64,000 nucleotides of DNA, taken from Portulaca oleracea (lineage: Eukaryota > Streptophyta > Magnoliopsida > Caryophyllales > Portulacaceae). Position 1 is the stretch's first letter. Every line of letters begins with the position of its first letter. The notes under the pieces are model-generated. The model had not been told where the DNA came from, did not search any database, and worked only from the letters and a program-made list of their open reading frames with translations. A program made the position numbers and the translations under genes. The stretch spans positions 14,187,190 through 14,251,189 of the forward strand of contig CM055887.1 in the NCBI GenBank assembly GCA_029582165.1. The letters run 5' to 3'. This document shows, in pieces, positions 25,100-37,166 of the stretch.

Positions 25100-28000
25100 G
25101 AGAACTTTCTTTGCTCCAAACAGTATTTGACATTGATAGAGCCTAGAATTGAAGAGACATAAGATGGCAAAAAGTTGACAGAGGCTCAACAAAAAGAACT
25201 GGATGCAAAACGTCTGAAAGATTTGAAGGTAAAGAATTACCTATTTCAGGCAATTGATCGTTGTATCCTGGAGATAATTCTGTCGAATAAAACATCCAAG
25301 GGTATTTGGGATTCTACGAAGAAGAAATTTCAAGGTTCTGCAATAGTGAAGCGAGCACAGCTTCAAACCTTAAGAAGGGAGTTGGAATCTCTACAAATGA
25401 AAGACGGGGAGTCTGTCACAGGCTATTGTGACAAAGTTATGGAGATTAGCAATAAGGTGTGAATATATGGCGAAAAGATGGAAGATGTTGCAATTGTGGA
25501 GAAGATATTTCGCTTGTTAGCTCCAAATTTTGATTTTGTGGTCTGTGCAATCAAAGAATCGAAGGACTTCGATAAACTACTCCTTGATGAATTACAAAGT
25601 TCACTCTTAGTTCATGAGCAGAAGATAAACCGGGGCTCCACTGTAGAGGAGCAGGCTCTCAAGGCTTATGTTAATTATACCCACTTTAACGGGTATCGAG
25701 ATCGTGGTAGAGGCCGTGCTAGAGGTCATGGTCGAGATTGGGGAAGAGGAGATGATGGAGGTGAGACTCCAACAGGGGTTATAACAACAATAATGATCAG
25801 TTACAAGGTAGAAACAGGGGTCAAAACCATGACAAATCAACAGTGAAGTGCTTCCGGTGTCATAAGTTTGGCCATTATGCGTCTGAGTGCTACAACAGGC
25901 TACCTATTGACAAAACAAGGGAGAAACTGCAAAATTTGCAGAGAAGTTTAAGCAGAAAATCAAACTCATACTTTATTAATGACAACGACCCAGGTTGTCG
26001 ATGAGCCAGAAATGGGTACGTGGTATGTTGATACAAGATGCAGCAATCACATGTGTGGAAACAAGTCCCTATTTTTCACCTTAGATGAAGGCTTTCGTTC
26101 CACTGTTGTTTTTGGTGATAGTTCAACTGTGAAATTCATGAGAAAAGGTGATATTAGGATCAAAAGTCAAAATGGCTTTGTTGAAACATACAATTTCGAA
26201 TGTCCTTATGTTCCTAATTTAAAGACTAATTTGTTGAGTGCGGGACAGTTGGAGGAGAAAGGCTTTATTATTACTTTAAAGGACGATGCTTGTGAGATTT
26301 ATGACCCTATTAAGGGTGCTATTGCTGATGTGAAAAGAAATTCAAACGGGTTGTACCCGTTAAAGATAGAAGGAGTTTAATCTTGTTTAATGACCGAAAG
26401 AAGGGACCCATCATGGTTGTGGCACTATCGTTATGATCACTTAAGTTTTGAAGGGTTGAAAACTTTGCATCAGAAAAATATGGTTTCCGAGCTCCCTAAA
26501 ATTGTTGCTCCATCCAAGGTATGTGAGGAATGTATTGTTAGCAAACAACATCGTTCTATTTTCCCTCAAGGAAAGTCATGGAGAGCAAAATGCATTTTGA
26601 AGTTAATCATTCTGTCTTTGCAGGCCAATTGATCCAACTTCTAATGGAGGTAAATGATATTTCATAACCTTTATTGATGATTTTTCTCGAAAAACTTGGG
26701 TGTATTTTTTAAAGGAAAAATAAGAAGCTTTTGCATCCTTCAAACTTTTTAAACCTTTGGTGGAGAAAGAGACAGGAAAATACATTAAAGACCCTTAGGA
26801 GTGACCATGGTCGGGAATATTACTCAAATGATTTTGAAAGATTCCGTTTACAACATGGCATTCTGAAAGAAGTTACAACTTCCTATACACCTCAACAAAA
26901 CGGTGTTTCGGAGATGAAGAATAGAACCATTTTACATATGGTTAGAAGTTTACTCGTGAAGGGGAGAATTCCCAAAACATTTAGCTAGGAGCTGTGAATT
27001 GGAGTGTTTACATTTTGAACAGAAGCCCTACATTTGCAGTTCAAAATATGAAGCCAGAAGAAGCTTGGAGTGGAAGTTGGCCAAGTGTTGACCATTTCAG
27101 AATTTTTGTTTGCATAGCTTATACTTCAGACAATTGCAGTTCAAAAACGAAATAAGCTTGATGATAAGGGAGAAAAATGTGTTTTCTTGGGGTATAAGTG
27201 ACACATCCAAAACTTACAGATTATTCAATCCTTTAACAGGTAAAATAGTGACCAGCAGAGACGTTGTTTTTGACGAAAAAAGCGTGTGGGATTGGTCGAG
27301 GCAGCAATCTAGCAAAGTGTTTCTTAATGGTGGCTTAGAAAATCCAGTAGTAGATGTTGGTTCGAATTCAAAAAATCCAGAAAAAGTTGTCGCCAGTGTC
27401 TGATTCTGAAAATTCAAAAGCACTTGCTACTGATTCTGCCCCCAGAAAATCAGAAATAGAAGTGTAACGTCCCGATCCCTCCCGAGCCGCGGACATTACC
27501 GATAACTGCTTCGAGGATCGCTGACTGACCCCACAAATCACCACGAGTCTTTCCAGCGTGCTTCGTCCTCGCTCACACGTTGCCTAGGAAAACTTCCCAG
27601 GAGGTCACCCATCCTGAGACTACTCCCAGCTAAGCACGCTTAACTGAGGAGTTCCCAACGGATGAGCTACCATAAAAGAAGGTGCACCTTGGTGATATAA
27701 GTAGTCATTTCAATCCTTTTAAGCCACACTTAACCATACAACCTTGGGGTGTTACAAGAAGAGTAAAACGAGTTTGGAACTACTGACGTAGTAGTTGAAT
27801 CACTTCGTCAAGCTCAAAAAAGGCATGCTTGGACACAAGTCTATGAAGTTACTGGAGATCAAGAGTAGGATGATGTGACCTATTTTGCCTTGTTTGCATA
27901 ATGCGACCCCACAACATGTGATATTGCAATGAAAGAAGCCAAATGGAAGAAGGCGATGGATGCTGAGATTGAATCTATTGAAAAGAATGCCACCTGGGAA

Positions 28001-29460
28001 CTAATTGATCTTCCTAAAGGCCACAAAATAATTGGTGTCAAGTGGGTCTATAAAACGAAGCTGAAAGAGAATGGAGAAGTCGACAAGTACAAGGCAAGAC
28101 TAGTGGCGAAGGGATACAAGCAAGAGTGTGGAGTTGATTATGCTGAGGTTTTTGCTCCCGTTGGAAGACACAACACCATCAGATTAGTGATTGCAGCAGC
28201 AGTCCAAAAGTCTTGGCCTATTTTTCAATTTGATGTTACATCGACTTTTCTTGCACGACCACTTGGAAGAAGAGGTATTTATTGATCAGCCCACCTTGTT
28301 ATGTTAAACATGACAATGAGCATAAAGTTTATAAGTTAAAGAAGGCTCTTTGTAGGTTAAAACAAGCTCCACGAGCTTGGTATAGTCGTATCGAGACTTA
28401 CTTTGTTAGAGAAGGTTTTCATAAATGTCCTTATGAGCACACTTTGTTTGTCCAAATTGGAGATGTTGGGAAAATGCTCATTGTTTGTCTATATGTTGAT
28501 GATCTATTATTTACTGGGAGTTATTGTGCCATGTTTAAGAAGTTTAAGAAGTCCATGATGGAGGAATTGGAAATGACTGATCTTGGGAAAATACATTATT
28601 TTCTTGGTTTAGAAGTAGTGCAATTTGATAGCAGAGTCTTTGTCTCCTAAAAGAAGTATGTAAGAGAAATACTAGACAAGTTCAACATGAAGAAATTGCA
28701 ATTTTATAGCCACACCAATGGAATTTGGGCTGAAACTGCATAAGGATGATGAAGGTGAGAAGGTGGACAACACAATATATAAGCAGATTGTAGGTAGTCT
28801 GATATATCTAACTACGATAGGGCCAGACATCATGTATGTTGTGAGTCTCATAAGTAGATACATGGAGAAACCAACCACAATGCACTGGCTTGTTGCGAAA
28901 AGAATACTTCACTACTTGTAAGGGACTAAGGGCCTAAGTTTGTTCTATGAGAAGGGTGGAAAATCTGATTTTGTTGGATAAACATACAGTGACTATGCAC
29001 GAGATCAGGATGATCGAATGAGCACTTTTGCTTTTGTTTTTATGTTTGGCACATGGGTTGTCTTATAGGCTTCCAAGAAGCAACCTATTGCCACCCTATC
29101 AAGTATAGAAGCTGAGTTTGTTGCTGCAACAACATGTGCCTGTCAAGCCATTTGGTTGAGAAGAATTCTTGAAAAGTTGCAACTCAAGCAAGGGGGAGCT
29201 ACTATGGTCTTCCGTGACAATAATTCTACCATAAGACTAAAAAAATCCTATATTTCAAGGAAGAAGCAAGCATATAGATGTGAAGAAATTTTTTTCTAAC
29301 AGATCTTTGTAAAAGTTGAATTATTGAGCTGAAGTATTGTCGAAGTGAAGATCAACTTGCTGATATTTTCACAAAACCTGTCAAACATCTTCCTTTCCAG
29401 ATGTTGAGTAGGTTGTTGGGCATTCGCACTTTAGAGGATTCACAGATGTGTATGAACTGA
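25100..29460 (+). pseudogene. Copia-2 gag-pol remnant
   Basis: Gag is at about 25100-25840, with an in-frame stop near 25460, an RG-rich tail and then a CCHC knuckle (CFRCHKFGHYASEC) near 25850. The protease motif is degraded to DTRCSNHMCG near 26032. Integrase shows its zinc region (26408-26560) and core pieces (RSDHGREY, NGVSEMKN) with stops between. RT runs about 27929-28650 in two frames and still has YVDDLL. RNase H is about 28690-29330 with several stops. The protein cannot be functional. Confidence 0.88.
27458..27761 (-). mobile_element. Cassandra solo LTR with a 5S rRNA-like segment
   Basis: The 294-bp unit (27463-27756) has TGTAAC...GTTACA ends and a perfect 5-bp duplication agaag on both sides (27458-27462, 27757-27761). 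On the minus strand it carries a 5S rRNA-like block (about 27585-27670). This includes the box A region CAGTTAAGCGTGCTT (about 27632-27646) and the box C region GGATGGGTGACCTCCTGGGA (27595-27614). A 5S-derived promoter inside an LTR is the defining trait of Cassandra TRIMs. The internal region and second LTR are absent, so it is a solo LTR formed by recombination. It sits inside Copia-2 pol and is therefore younger. Confidence 0.93.
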
Positions 29461-29788
29461 AGCTTGTAAGCTTTTAGTTTAAAGGGAGGGGGGGGGGGAC
29501 TGTTAGAAATTCATCAAATGTTTTTATTGTATTTAACTTGGTCTTTGTCAGTTATAGTTAATACTATATTTTTCAGGGATTAGTGAAATGTTGTGTTTCT
29601 ATTTTTTAGGAGTCAAGGGTGTAGTGGGCTTAGGGCATATTATGGGTGTTAGGTTAATGTGTCTCTCTGTTTCCTATTTGCCTATAAAAGGTAACAGAAT
29701 CTGAATGAAGAATGCAACGTTGAAAGACATTTTTCTCTCCTTTCTGTCTCTATCTTCTGGTACTGGAAATTTCAGTTTTTTTGCATCA

Positions 29789-30999
29789 GGCCATTGAGTG
29801 CCAAAAACAAATAAAAGCAAAGGTTGACAAAGATTATGCTATTATTATGTCAACTCTTTCCAAAGAGAGACATACATGTCCAATTCATGAACTAGTGCGA
29901 TGTTTAGTGTCCAATCGAAGTATAGAAGATAAAATGTTTAGAGTTCGACTTGGTGCTTAATTGAAATAGAGTGACATCCCAACCATATTCACATATAGGG
30001 GGAGGAGTGAGGGGAGTAGTCTCAGGGTGACAAATAGGTTGAAATGTAGTTTCATGTCATCTCTATGTATTAGCCTATCCTAATTATATTTATCTAATAA
30101 CTATAGAGGATATGAGATGGAAGTGTGGGTGAGTGGCAATATTACAATTATATAGGGTATTTTACAATTTTTTTTGTTATTTTCTTCGTTAAGCTATTTG
30201 ATTTTAGGACAACTTAAAAGTAAATACTGATAAAGTGTGTGTAGATCTATTAAGAACGTGTATGATAGTTAGCAAAATTTAAGATATGTGTGTCTAACTC
30301 ACAGTGGACTAAAGTGTGAACATTCCACAATATAAAAGTTTAATTAATAAAATATAATTGAAAGTAGAAGTTATTGTCTAAATGGAAAAGTTGCCAAACA
30401 TATGAAATTACTTTGGATTTAAATGGTTTTTAAAAAAAGTTATATCAAAAATCTAATAAATTCTCTAGAACAAGTTTCTCAAAAACTGTTTCTAGAAAGT
30501 CTTTTTAATAAGGTAAAACTTAGCCAAGCATACCCTTTTACTGTCATTCTCAATATGAATTCACATTCTCATTCTCATTATGAATTTCATTCTCATTCCC
30601 ATTGCATGTCAAACGGGTTGTTAGGTCATCTGCAAAGCAATCCAACTTTGGATTGGATTGGATTAGTGGGGTCCACCACTAAAAAGTGTTGTAAGCATTA
30701 GCTGTGAGCAAACACCAAATAATGGTAATTTTAAGGATCACTTGGCAATATTTTATAGAAAAAATATATTTTTGGGCTCATTTTCTCTATCTCACTTTTC
30801 TAGACAAAAAAGGGGAAAAAATGCATGGTAATCCATCAAAGGATCACTCTGTACTTCAATCAACAATTTTAAGGTTCACTTAACTCAAATCCAATTCTCT
30901 CTAGGTCAATTTAAATTTTTATGATCACTCGCCATGTCAGTGAGTGATCATTAAAGATCACTTTTAAAGTTGATCTTAGTAAAACTTTATTACATCTAG
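29789..30999. other. Intergenic, AT-rich
   Basis: No gene is supported. At 30543-30620 a run of attctcattctcatt motifs followed by tcaaacgggttg resembles the end of a common plant MITE, but its mate was not found. Confidence 0.4.
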
Positions 31000-31178
31000 G
31001 TGGTGACCGGAAAATGGAGAAAACTATTTTCCAAGAAAATGATTTTCCCCCACCCCTTTGTAAATTATTTTTTTGACTACAACCTATGATAACCATTTTT
31101 TTTCTCTCTCTCTTTCTTCTTTCGTTCTCTCTCCCTTTTTTCTCTTTCTCCACCATTCTCTCCCACGCACCGATTTGA

Positions 31179-31233
<55 letters not shown>

Positions 31234-31420
31234 TCATACACCCGTTTTAACATGTTTGCTCTCTCTCTCTCTCTCTCTCGTTTTCTCTCTTCCACCACTT
31301 TCTCTCCTGCACCCGTTTTAATATTTCTCTCTCTCGACTAGTCTCTCTCATGCATGCGTTTTAATATATCTCTCTCTTGTTTTTTTTGTCTCCACTACTC
31401 TCTCTCCTGCACCCATTTTG

Positions 31421-31469
<49 letters not shown>

Positions 31470-31775
31470 ACTCTATCTAACACTCATTTTAATCTCTCTC
31501 TCCACCACTCTCTCTCATGCACCTTTTTAATCTCTCTCTCTCTCTCTCTCTCTCTCCCTCCCTCTCCCTCTCCACCACTCTCTCTCTCACACACATTTTA
31601 ATCTATGTCTCGTTACTGTCAAATATGTACGTGAAAATCCTTTTCTAGGAAAATCATTTGTCTATGTACCAAACATAGTATAACATCAAATGAAAATTCG
31701 TTTTCTAAGAAAATCATTTTCCAAGGAAAACCATTTTCCTAGAAAATAGTTTTCCTTTGCACCAAACACACCCCT
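31000..31775. mobile_element. TIR-like element with a CT-rich core
   Basis: The left arm contains gaaaactattttccaag and gaaaatgattttcc. The right arm (31690-31775), read on the opposite strand, has GGAAAACTATTTTCTAGG and GAAAATGATTTTC. The arms flank about 500 bp of CT repeats. The arrangement suggests a non-autonomous DNA element whose interior expanded as a microsatellite. Boundaries and target duplication were not established. Confidence 0.45.
31092..31600. repeat. (CT)n compound microsatellite
   Basis: Long CT/TC runs (for example 31180-31219, 31259-31278, 31424-31464, 31530-31556) are separated by repeated spacers of the type caccactctctc...cacccgttttaat. This indicates segmental duplication of a microsatellite-plus-spacer unit. 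Reading frames here are artefacts. Confidence 0.9.
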
Positions 31776-33120
31776 AATTCTAATTATTGTTGCTACAAGT
31801 CATACCAGATTAGTTGGTAAAATAAAATATAATTAGGATTGTCTTTATAGTGGGAGTTGTGACTAAGGCTTAGAAAACCAGTGACTTCACGGGTTCTCAT
31901 TAATTTGCAGTATTGCATTGTCAACAAGAGATGTTGTATTAAAGTTAGAGCCTAACATCAAAAAATTAGTAGAATTGTATGACAGGTTCAAGGTCACAAA
32001 GAAAATAATTAAAGCCAACAAGCAACTAATTGTGAGCAAAAATCTTTACAATGATTCATGTTCATCAGCTTCAAGCATTATACTTCAGACACTTAAGGTT
32101 GTATTAAATGTTTGACTTGTAGTTCAGCTAAATCCATAATTAATCAACTAGGTTTGGAGATTCAAATATGAATGTGTTGTGAAGCATGCGAAAAATAGAT
32201 TGAGGGCTAAAAAATTGATCATATTTACTTCAAGCTAGTCGTTATATTGGTTGCAATTGAATTTAGTACTTTGTAGTATTGGTGTTTGACTATTTATGGA
32301 TATCACCCAATAATTAAAAAAATAGTTTATCTAATCGTCGTCTTAAAGATAATGGTTAAGAAAGAATCTTGTCATTTTTTTTTATTTTTAAAGCACACAT
32401 ATTTAAGGATATATAGTAAAAATTACTTTTTGAGACAATATAATTAACCACATAGTCAAATCACCACAAATCTTATGATTACCTAATTAGTTTTTTTTTT
32501 CCTTCCAGTTATTCATTTTTAAAGCAAATCAATTTTGGCAAGAATGAAATATACATATTTTTGGCATTATTATCCTTTTGTATACACAATTGGAGGGAAT
32601 TGTGGCACCTTTTACAGGCAAATCGTAAAGGTTAGCCGATATTATTAAGAGTGTGAGCTATATTTTTATGAATTTTGGAGTTTTAGTTAGAGTTTACCCT
32701 TCTACATCATATACAATTCCTATTTTAAGTACTTTATTATTTATTATTAAAAAAAATGATTGTGCTCCCGGGAGCATGTTGCTCTTGTGCGCCCAACTCA
32801 GCAGTCAATCTCAGTGCTCCACGTGCATAACTCTTTTTATAAAAATCACCCTTTTTTCCATTTATTTTTATTTCATATGAGATACATGCTACACAACTAC
32901 TTTATTTGTAAAGCCCATTGTATAGTTGTAAACTTTTTCCATTTTCCTTTTGTTTCAATTTTCATTTTGAGTTTTATTTTGGATTTTATTTTTATAATTT
33001 GTGATTAATATTTATTTTTGGTTCCTTTTAATTTAGTAAAAAAATGAAACTCTTATTTTTTTGAATGTTTTTGTTTAATGGTCAGTGATATACGTTAATA
33101 ATTCAATAGTGATGTTTTTA
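31776..33120. other. Intergenic, AT-rich
   Basis: No domain or RNA gene was recognised. Short frames at 31918-32115 and 32653-33008 have no recognisable content. Confidence 0.4.
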
Positions 33121-33122
33121 AT

Positions 33123-33580
33123 ACACATCAACTTGAATGCTCATAGTCATGAACTTGAATGCTCATAACCCTAAATTAGAATGCTTATAAAACTGAATTT
33201 AAATGCTCATAAAACTAAACTTGAATGCTCATAAAACTAAAGAATGCTCATAACCATATACTTGAATGCTCTTAAACTTGAACTTGAATACTCATAAACT
33301 TGAACTTGAATGCTCATAAAACAAAACTTGAATACTCATAACCATGAAACAAAATGCTCATAGGACTAAATTAAAATGCTCATAAAACTAAATTTGAATG
33401 CTCATAAACCTAAGCTAGCTCATAGGTTTCCATGGCCTAAACTACAATGCTCATAAACCTGAACTAGAATATTCATAAACTTAAACTAGAATGCTCATAA
33501 AATTAAACTTGAATGCTCATAACTTGAACGTGAATGCTCATAAATATGAACTAGAATGTTGATAAACTTGAAAAAAAATG
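33123..33580. repeat. Minisatellite, unit about 20-22 bp (tgaatgctcataa core)
   Basis: About 20 copies of a unit with the core TGAATGCTCATAA followed by a variable aact/acct stretch. Copies are diverged and irregular in length (about 11-30 bp). No open frame and no CRISPR-like spacing. Confidence 0.88.
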
Positions 33581-33709
33581 TAATGAAAATTATAAAGGAA
33601 AGTTAAAAATAAAACAAATAAAAAAGATTTAATAAATTTGCACAAAAATAAATTTGTATACCTCCACAAAAAAAAAGAAAGAAAAAAATTAAAAAAGGAA
33701 ATTGATGTA

Positions 33710-33924
33710 TGTTGGAGATAAATATTAGTTAGTTAGTTGTATCTTTCTTTGTTCTTTCTTTGCTTTCTTTCCTAGCAGAGTATTTCTATAAATAGTCCTT
33801 GTGTTTTCCCTCTGTAAAATGTGAATCATTATCATCAAAATAAGAATCAATTCTCCTCTCTCTCTATCTTCTCGATTTTCGTTGCTCTTCTTTTTTGGGT
33901 TTTACATCTGGTAGGATTTTTACA
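33710..33924 (+). repeat. 5' LTR of Copia-3
   Basis: Short LTR with TG...CA ends, placed by its fit to the adjacent Met primer site. No 3' copy is present in the window. Confidence 0.75.
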
Positions 33925-35942
33925 TGGTATCAGAGCCTAAGCGCTCCTTTTGACTCTTTTCGAAGCTTCAACCATTGCAAGTCCTTCAAATTCTCCTCCA
34001 CAACCCAATTCTCCTCCATCTCCTCCACCTCTCGCAAGACTACCAATTACAAACCCTTGCGATCCTCTTTACATACACCCTTCAAATCAGTCGGGTCTGT
34101 CTTTGGTTGCCGAACCCTTTAATGGGGAAGATTTTGATACATGGAAGAGATCGGCTACAATAGCCTTATCGACCAAATAAAAGGTAGCCTTTATTGATGG
34201 TTCCTTTCCATGTCCTGCTACTGATTCACCTTTATATCCGTACTAGAAAAAGGGGAATGACATGGTTCTCTTTTGGATTCTTAATTCCCTACATAAGAAC
34301 ATCAGAGACAATGTTTTGTATTCGAATTTCACTCAAGATTTATGGAATGAATTGATAGAAAGATTCGGCCAATCAAACAAAGCTAAGCTCTATTCGGTTC
34401 AGCTGAGTGTTTCTAAACTCTCGCAAGATACCTTAACTATTGCGAATTACTATACTAAGGCAAAGAAAATATGGGATGAAAGTGGTCCTGTGACTAATTT
34501 CCCAAAATGTACTTTGGGAAATGTACCTGTGATAAAAAAAAATCAACAGGCAAATCGAAATTCATTTCGAAGAACAGAGACTGCTGCAGTTTCTTATGGG
34601 TCTGAACAGCAGCTATACCACCATTCGTTGGAACATTCTGATGATGTCCCTTTTGCCTTCTTTGAGTCAGGTATACTCTACACTTACTCAAGAAGAGAAA
34701 CAAAGACAGGCTCGGGATAACAGTCAATTCTTGTCCGAGTCCGCATCCTTTTATGTTTCCAAAAATGATCAAAACACTTACAAGTCTGATTCGAGGTCTC
34801 CTAATGATCAAAGAAAGAATAATGTCAAGAAAGTATTGTACTGTGAACATTGCAAAAGGAATGATCATACTATCGATAGATGTTACAAACTACATGGCTT
34901 CCCTCCTAACCATCCAAGATATCAAGGTAAGCAACCAAAACAGCAACCAAGAAGGATGGCCAATAGTACTTGGAACGAGCCTAGTCAAGTATCTAGTGCT
35001 TCTGATTCAGATGCGGCATCAGTAACCAAGAAAGGAGATAATGTTGTCCCAACTTTCAACCTTAATCAAGACCAAGCCAAATAGATTCTACATCAACTCT
35101 TACTACTTTGAGCACACAAAGCAACGCTACAATGGACACTGAATCAATGTCTAGTAACACTCCATTATCCTCTCAAAGTTATCTTTTAAATGCTGTTGGC
35201 ATTTCTTGTGTCATATATGAAAATGATTGGATTCTAGATTCTGGTGCAAGTGGTCATATGTATAATAGTAAATTTGTTCTAAGTTGCATTCAAGGACTAG
35301 ATTACCCTACCAGTATCACAATGCTTGATGGGAATAAAGTATTTGTTACTCACTATGGCAAGCTGCATATTTATGATGGTTTGGTATTGAATAATGTGTT
35401 ATATGTTCCTTATTTTAGGTTCAATTTGATATCTATCAAGAAATTATGTTATCAGTTGGAATGTCTGGTTATTTTTTCTAAATCTTAGTGAGTATTGCAG
35501 GGCCTTTCTATGAAGGAGCCGCTAGTCCTTGGTAAACAAGCTTATGGATTGTATTTTTTTGGATGATAGTCTGCTCAGTAGCCTTACAAAGACCTCTGCT
35601 CATAAAGATTCAAATTCAATAAGCTGCAATAATGCCTTGGCATCTATAAGTAGTGATATCTGGCATCGGAGATTAGGTCACATGTCTTTCCACAGAATGA
35701 AACTAATTCCTGATGTCTCTTTACTGATTGATCAAACTCATAAATCAAACGATTGTAATGTTTGTCCTAAAGCGAAACAACATTGCTTACCATTTCAATC
35801 CAGCTCCATTTCTACTGCGTTTCCTTTTGAGTTAATTAATTCATGTAGATACCCGGGGCCCTTTTCATGTTGCAACTCATTCTGGCCATAGATATTTTTT
35901 TTACTATTGTTGAGATGATTTCACTAGAACCACTTGGACACA

Positions 35943-36888
35943 TGGAGCATTACTGTCGCGTGGATGGGAGAAGATTAGCTTGAGTGATGATGGATGATCG
36001 ATATTCAACACGAACAAGGGTCTTGAACACCCAAAGGTTGGATATGACCTTGAGCAAGGAGAACCACAACTCTAGTCCTAACACCCCACCATCATTATCC
36101 AATGTAATCCACTAAATAATCACTAAAGGAATGACTTGAACACCACCAAATCACTTGGATAAAGTAACAAGATTTTTGAGAGAAAACTAGGGGAAGACCC
36201 TTACAAATGCTCTAGCATCAATTCAAATGTCAAAAACTGCCCAAAACATTGCTAGGGGGTACATATAATAATGGGGAAAAAACAACCAAAATGCAGCGTT
36301 TAACAGCAAAACTACGCAGTTCAGCAGAGCCGTCGCGGGCGCGACCTCCCACTATCTCGGCAATTCCTCGCCCAACCGTCGACAGTCGCGGGCGCTACGT
36401 GTTAACCGAGCGCGACGTTTGCCGGGGCAGTCGTGGTCGCGACCACCCGCGCGAAACCCCCGCCTGCTCACGAATGTCGCGGTCGCTACATGTCTGGTCG
36501 CGGGCGCGACGGTCTTGCTAGGACATTGTCGCGGGCGTGACAGCGCTGACTCGGGTGTGATTGCCTGCTGTCGGCCGGCGCTAGTTCCTCCATGACTTCA
36601 ACGCTTCCATGATCACTCTTGAATCCCGATTCTTCGATGTTTCTTGTCCCGAGACGGCCCGATATGACCCCGAGGCCTACGGGGTTGGTGGAATAAAACC
36701 CGAGTCTCTCCAATCCCCCACAAAGGGTGACCCGTTGACGCCATTCTGGCTCGATACTCATCATTCCGCCCTTGGAGAAAGTGTGATGGTTCCCGAAAGT
36801 GCACGGGTGACCGGTTTTAGCTCGGGAATGTCAGGTCGGGATTTCAGGCCCGACTAATGGAGTTCGAACCCGAACCCGACACGGTTCA
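35943..36888 (-). repeat. 3' LTR of the gypsy element
   Basis: GC-rich relative to its surroundings. It contains several perfect dyads GTCGCG-GG-CGCGAC (36332-36345, 36497-36510) and GTGGTCGCGACCAC (36433-36446), plus degraded copies. Frames through it reflect GC content, not genes. Confidence 0.88.
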
Positions 36889-37166
36889 TACTCCCCCTCT
36901 TGAAAAAGAGTTGCCCTCAACTCTTGGGGGTTAAAACCAAAGCACTCTTCATTAATTGGCCCCATGAAGCTCCGAACTTCCCGATCGTCACGAGCCGTCA
37001 CGCTAGACTTCCAACAAACTTCGAACCCCACAATGTACCCATCATCCAAATAAAAGAAGGAGGTTGGAGGCTTGTTTTGTGGAGGTGAAGGGTTAAAGGA
37101 AGGGAAATGGCAATTTTATGGTGCTCGGGAAGTCTCAATCTCACTAGGCTCGCCGCAAGGTAAAGA

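Larger units (their letters stand above)
24663..29788 (+). mobile_element. Copia-2: Ty1/copia LTR retrotransposon, decayed
   Basis: The 3' LTR is 29501-29788 (288 bp). The 5' LTR is about 24663-24941; its left edge is eroded. The Met-type primer site tggtatcaga (24943-24952) follows the 5' LTR. A poly-G-rich purine tract (29481-29499) precedes the 3' LTR. Both LTRs have a TATA-like gcctataaaa. No target duplication could be matched. A Cassandra solo LTR interrupts it at 27463-27756. Its 5' LTR sits less than 1 kb from the galactosyltransferase start codon, in the opposite orientation. Confidence 0.88.

Noticed and set aside
27585..27670. 5S rRNA gene
   Set aside because: Only part of 5S is present. 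It lies inside a TGTAAC...GTTACA unit with a 5-bp target duplication, so it is the 5S-like segment of a Cassandra LTR.
31073..31321. Ser/Leu-rich open frames at the CT repeat
   Set aside because: Microsatellite translation in both strands.
33123..33580. CRISPR-like array
   Set aside because: Units are short, diverged and contiguous without spacers; eukaryotic context. A minisatellite explains it.
36249..36521. GC-rich frames in the gypsy LTRs (also 43095-43415)
   Set aside because: Frames arise from repeated cgcgggcgcgac motifs with few stops; both copies lie within LTRs.
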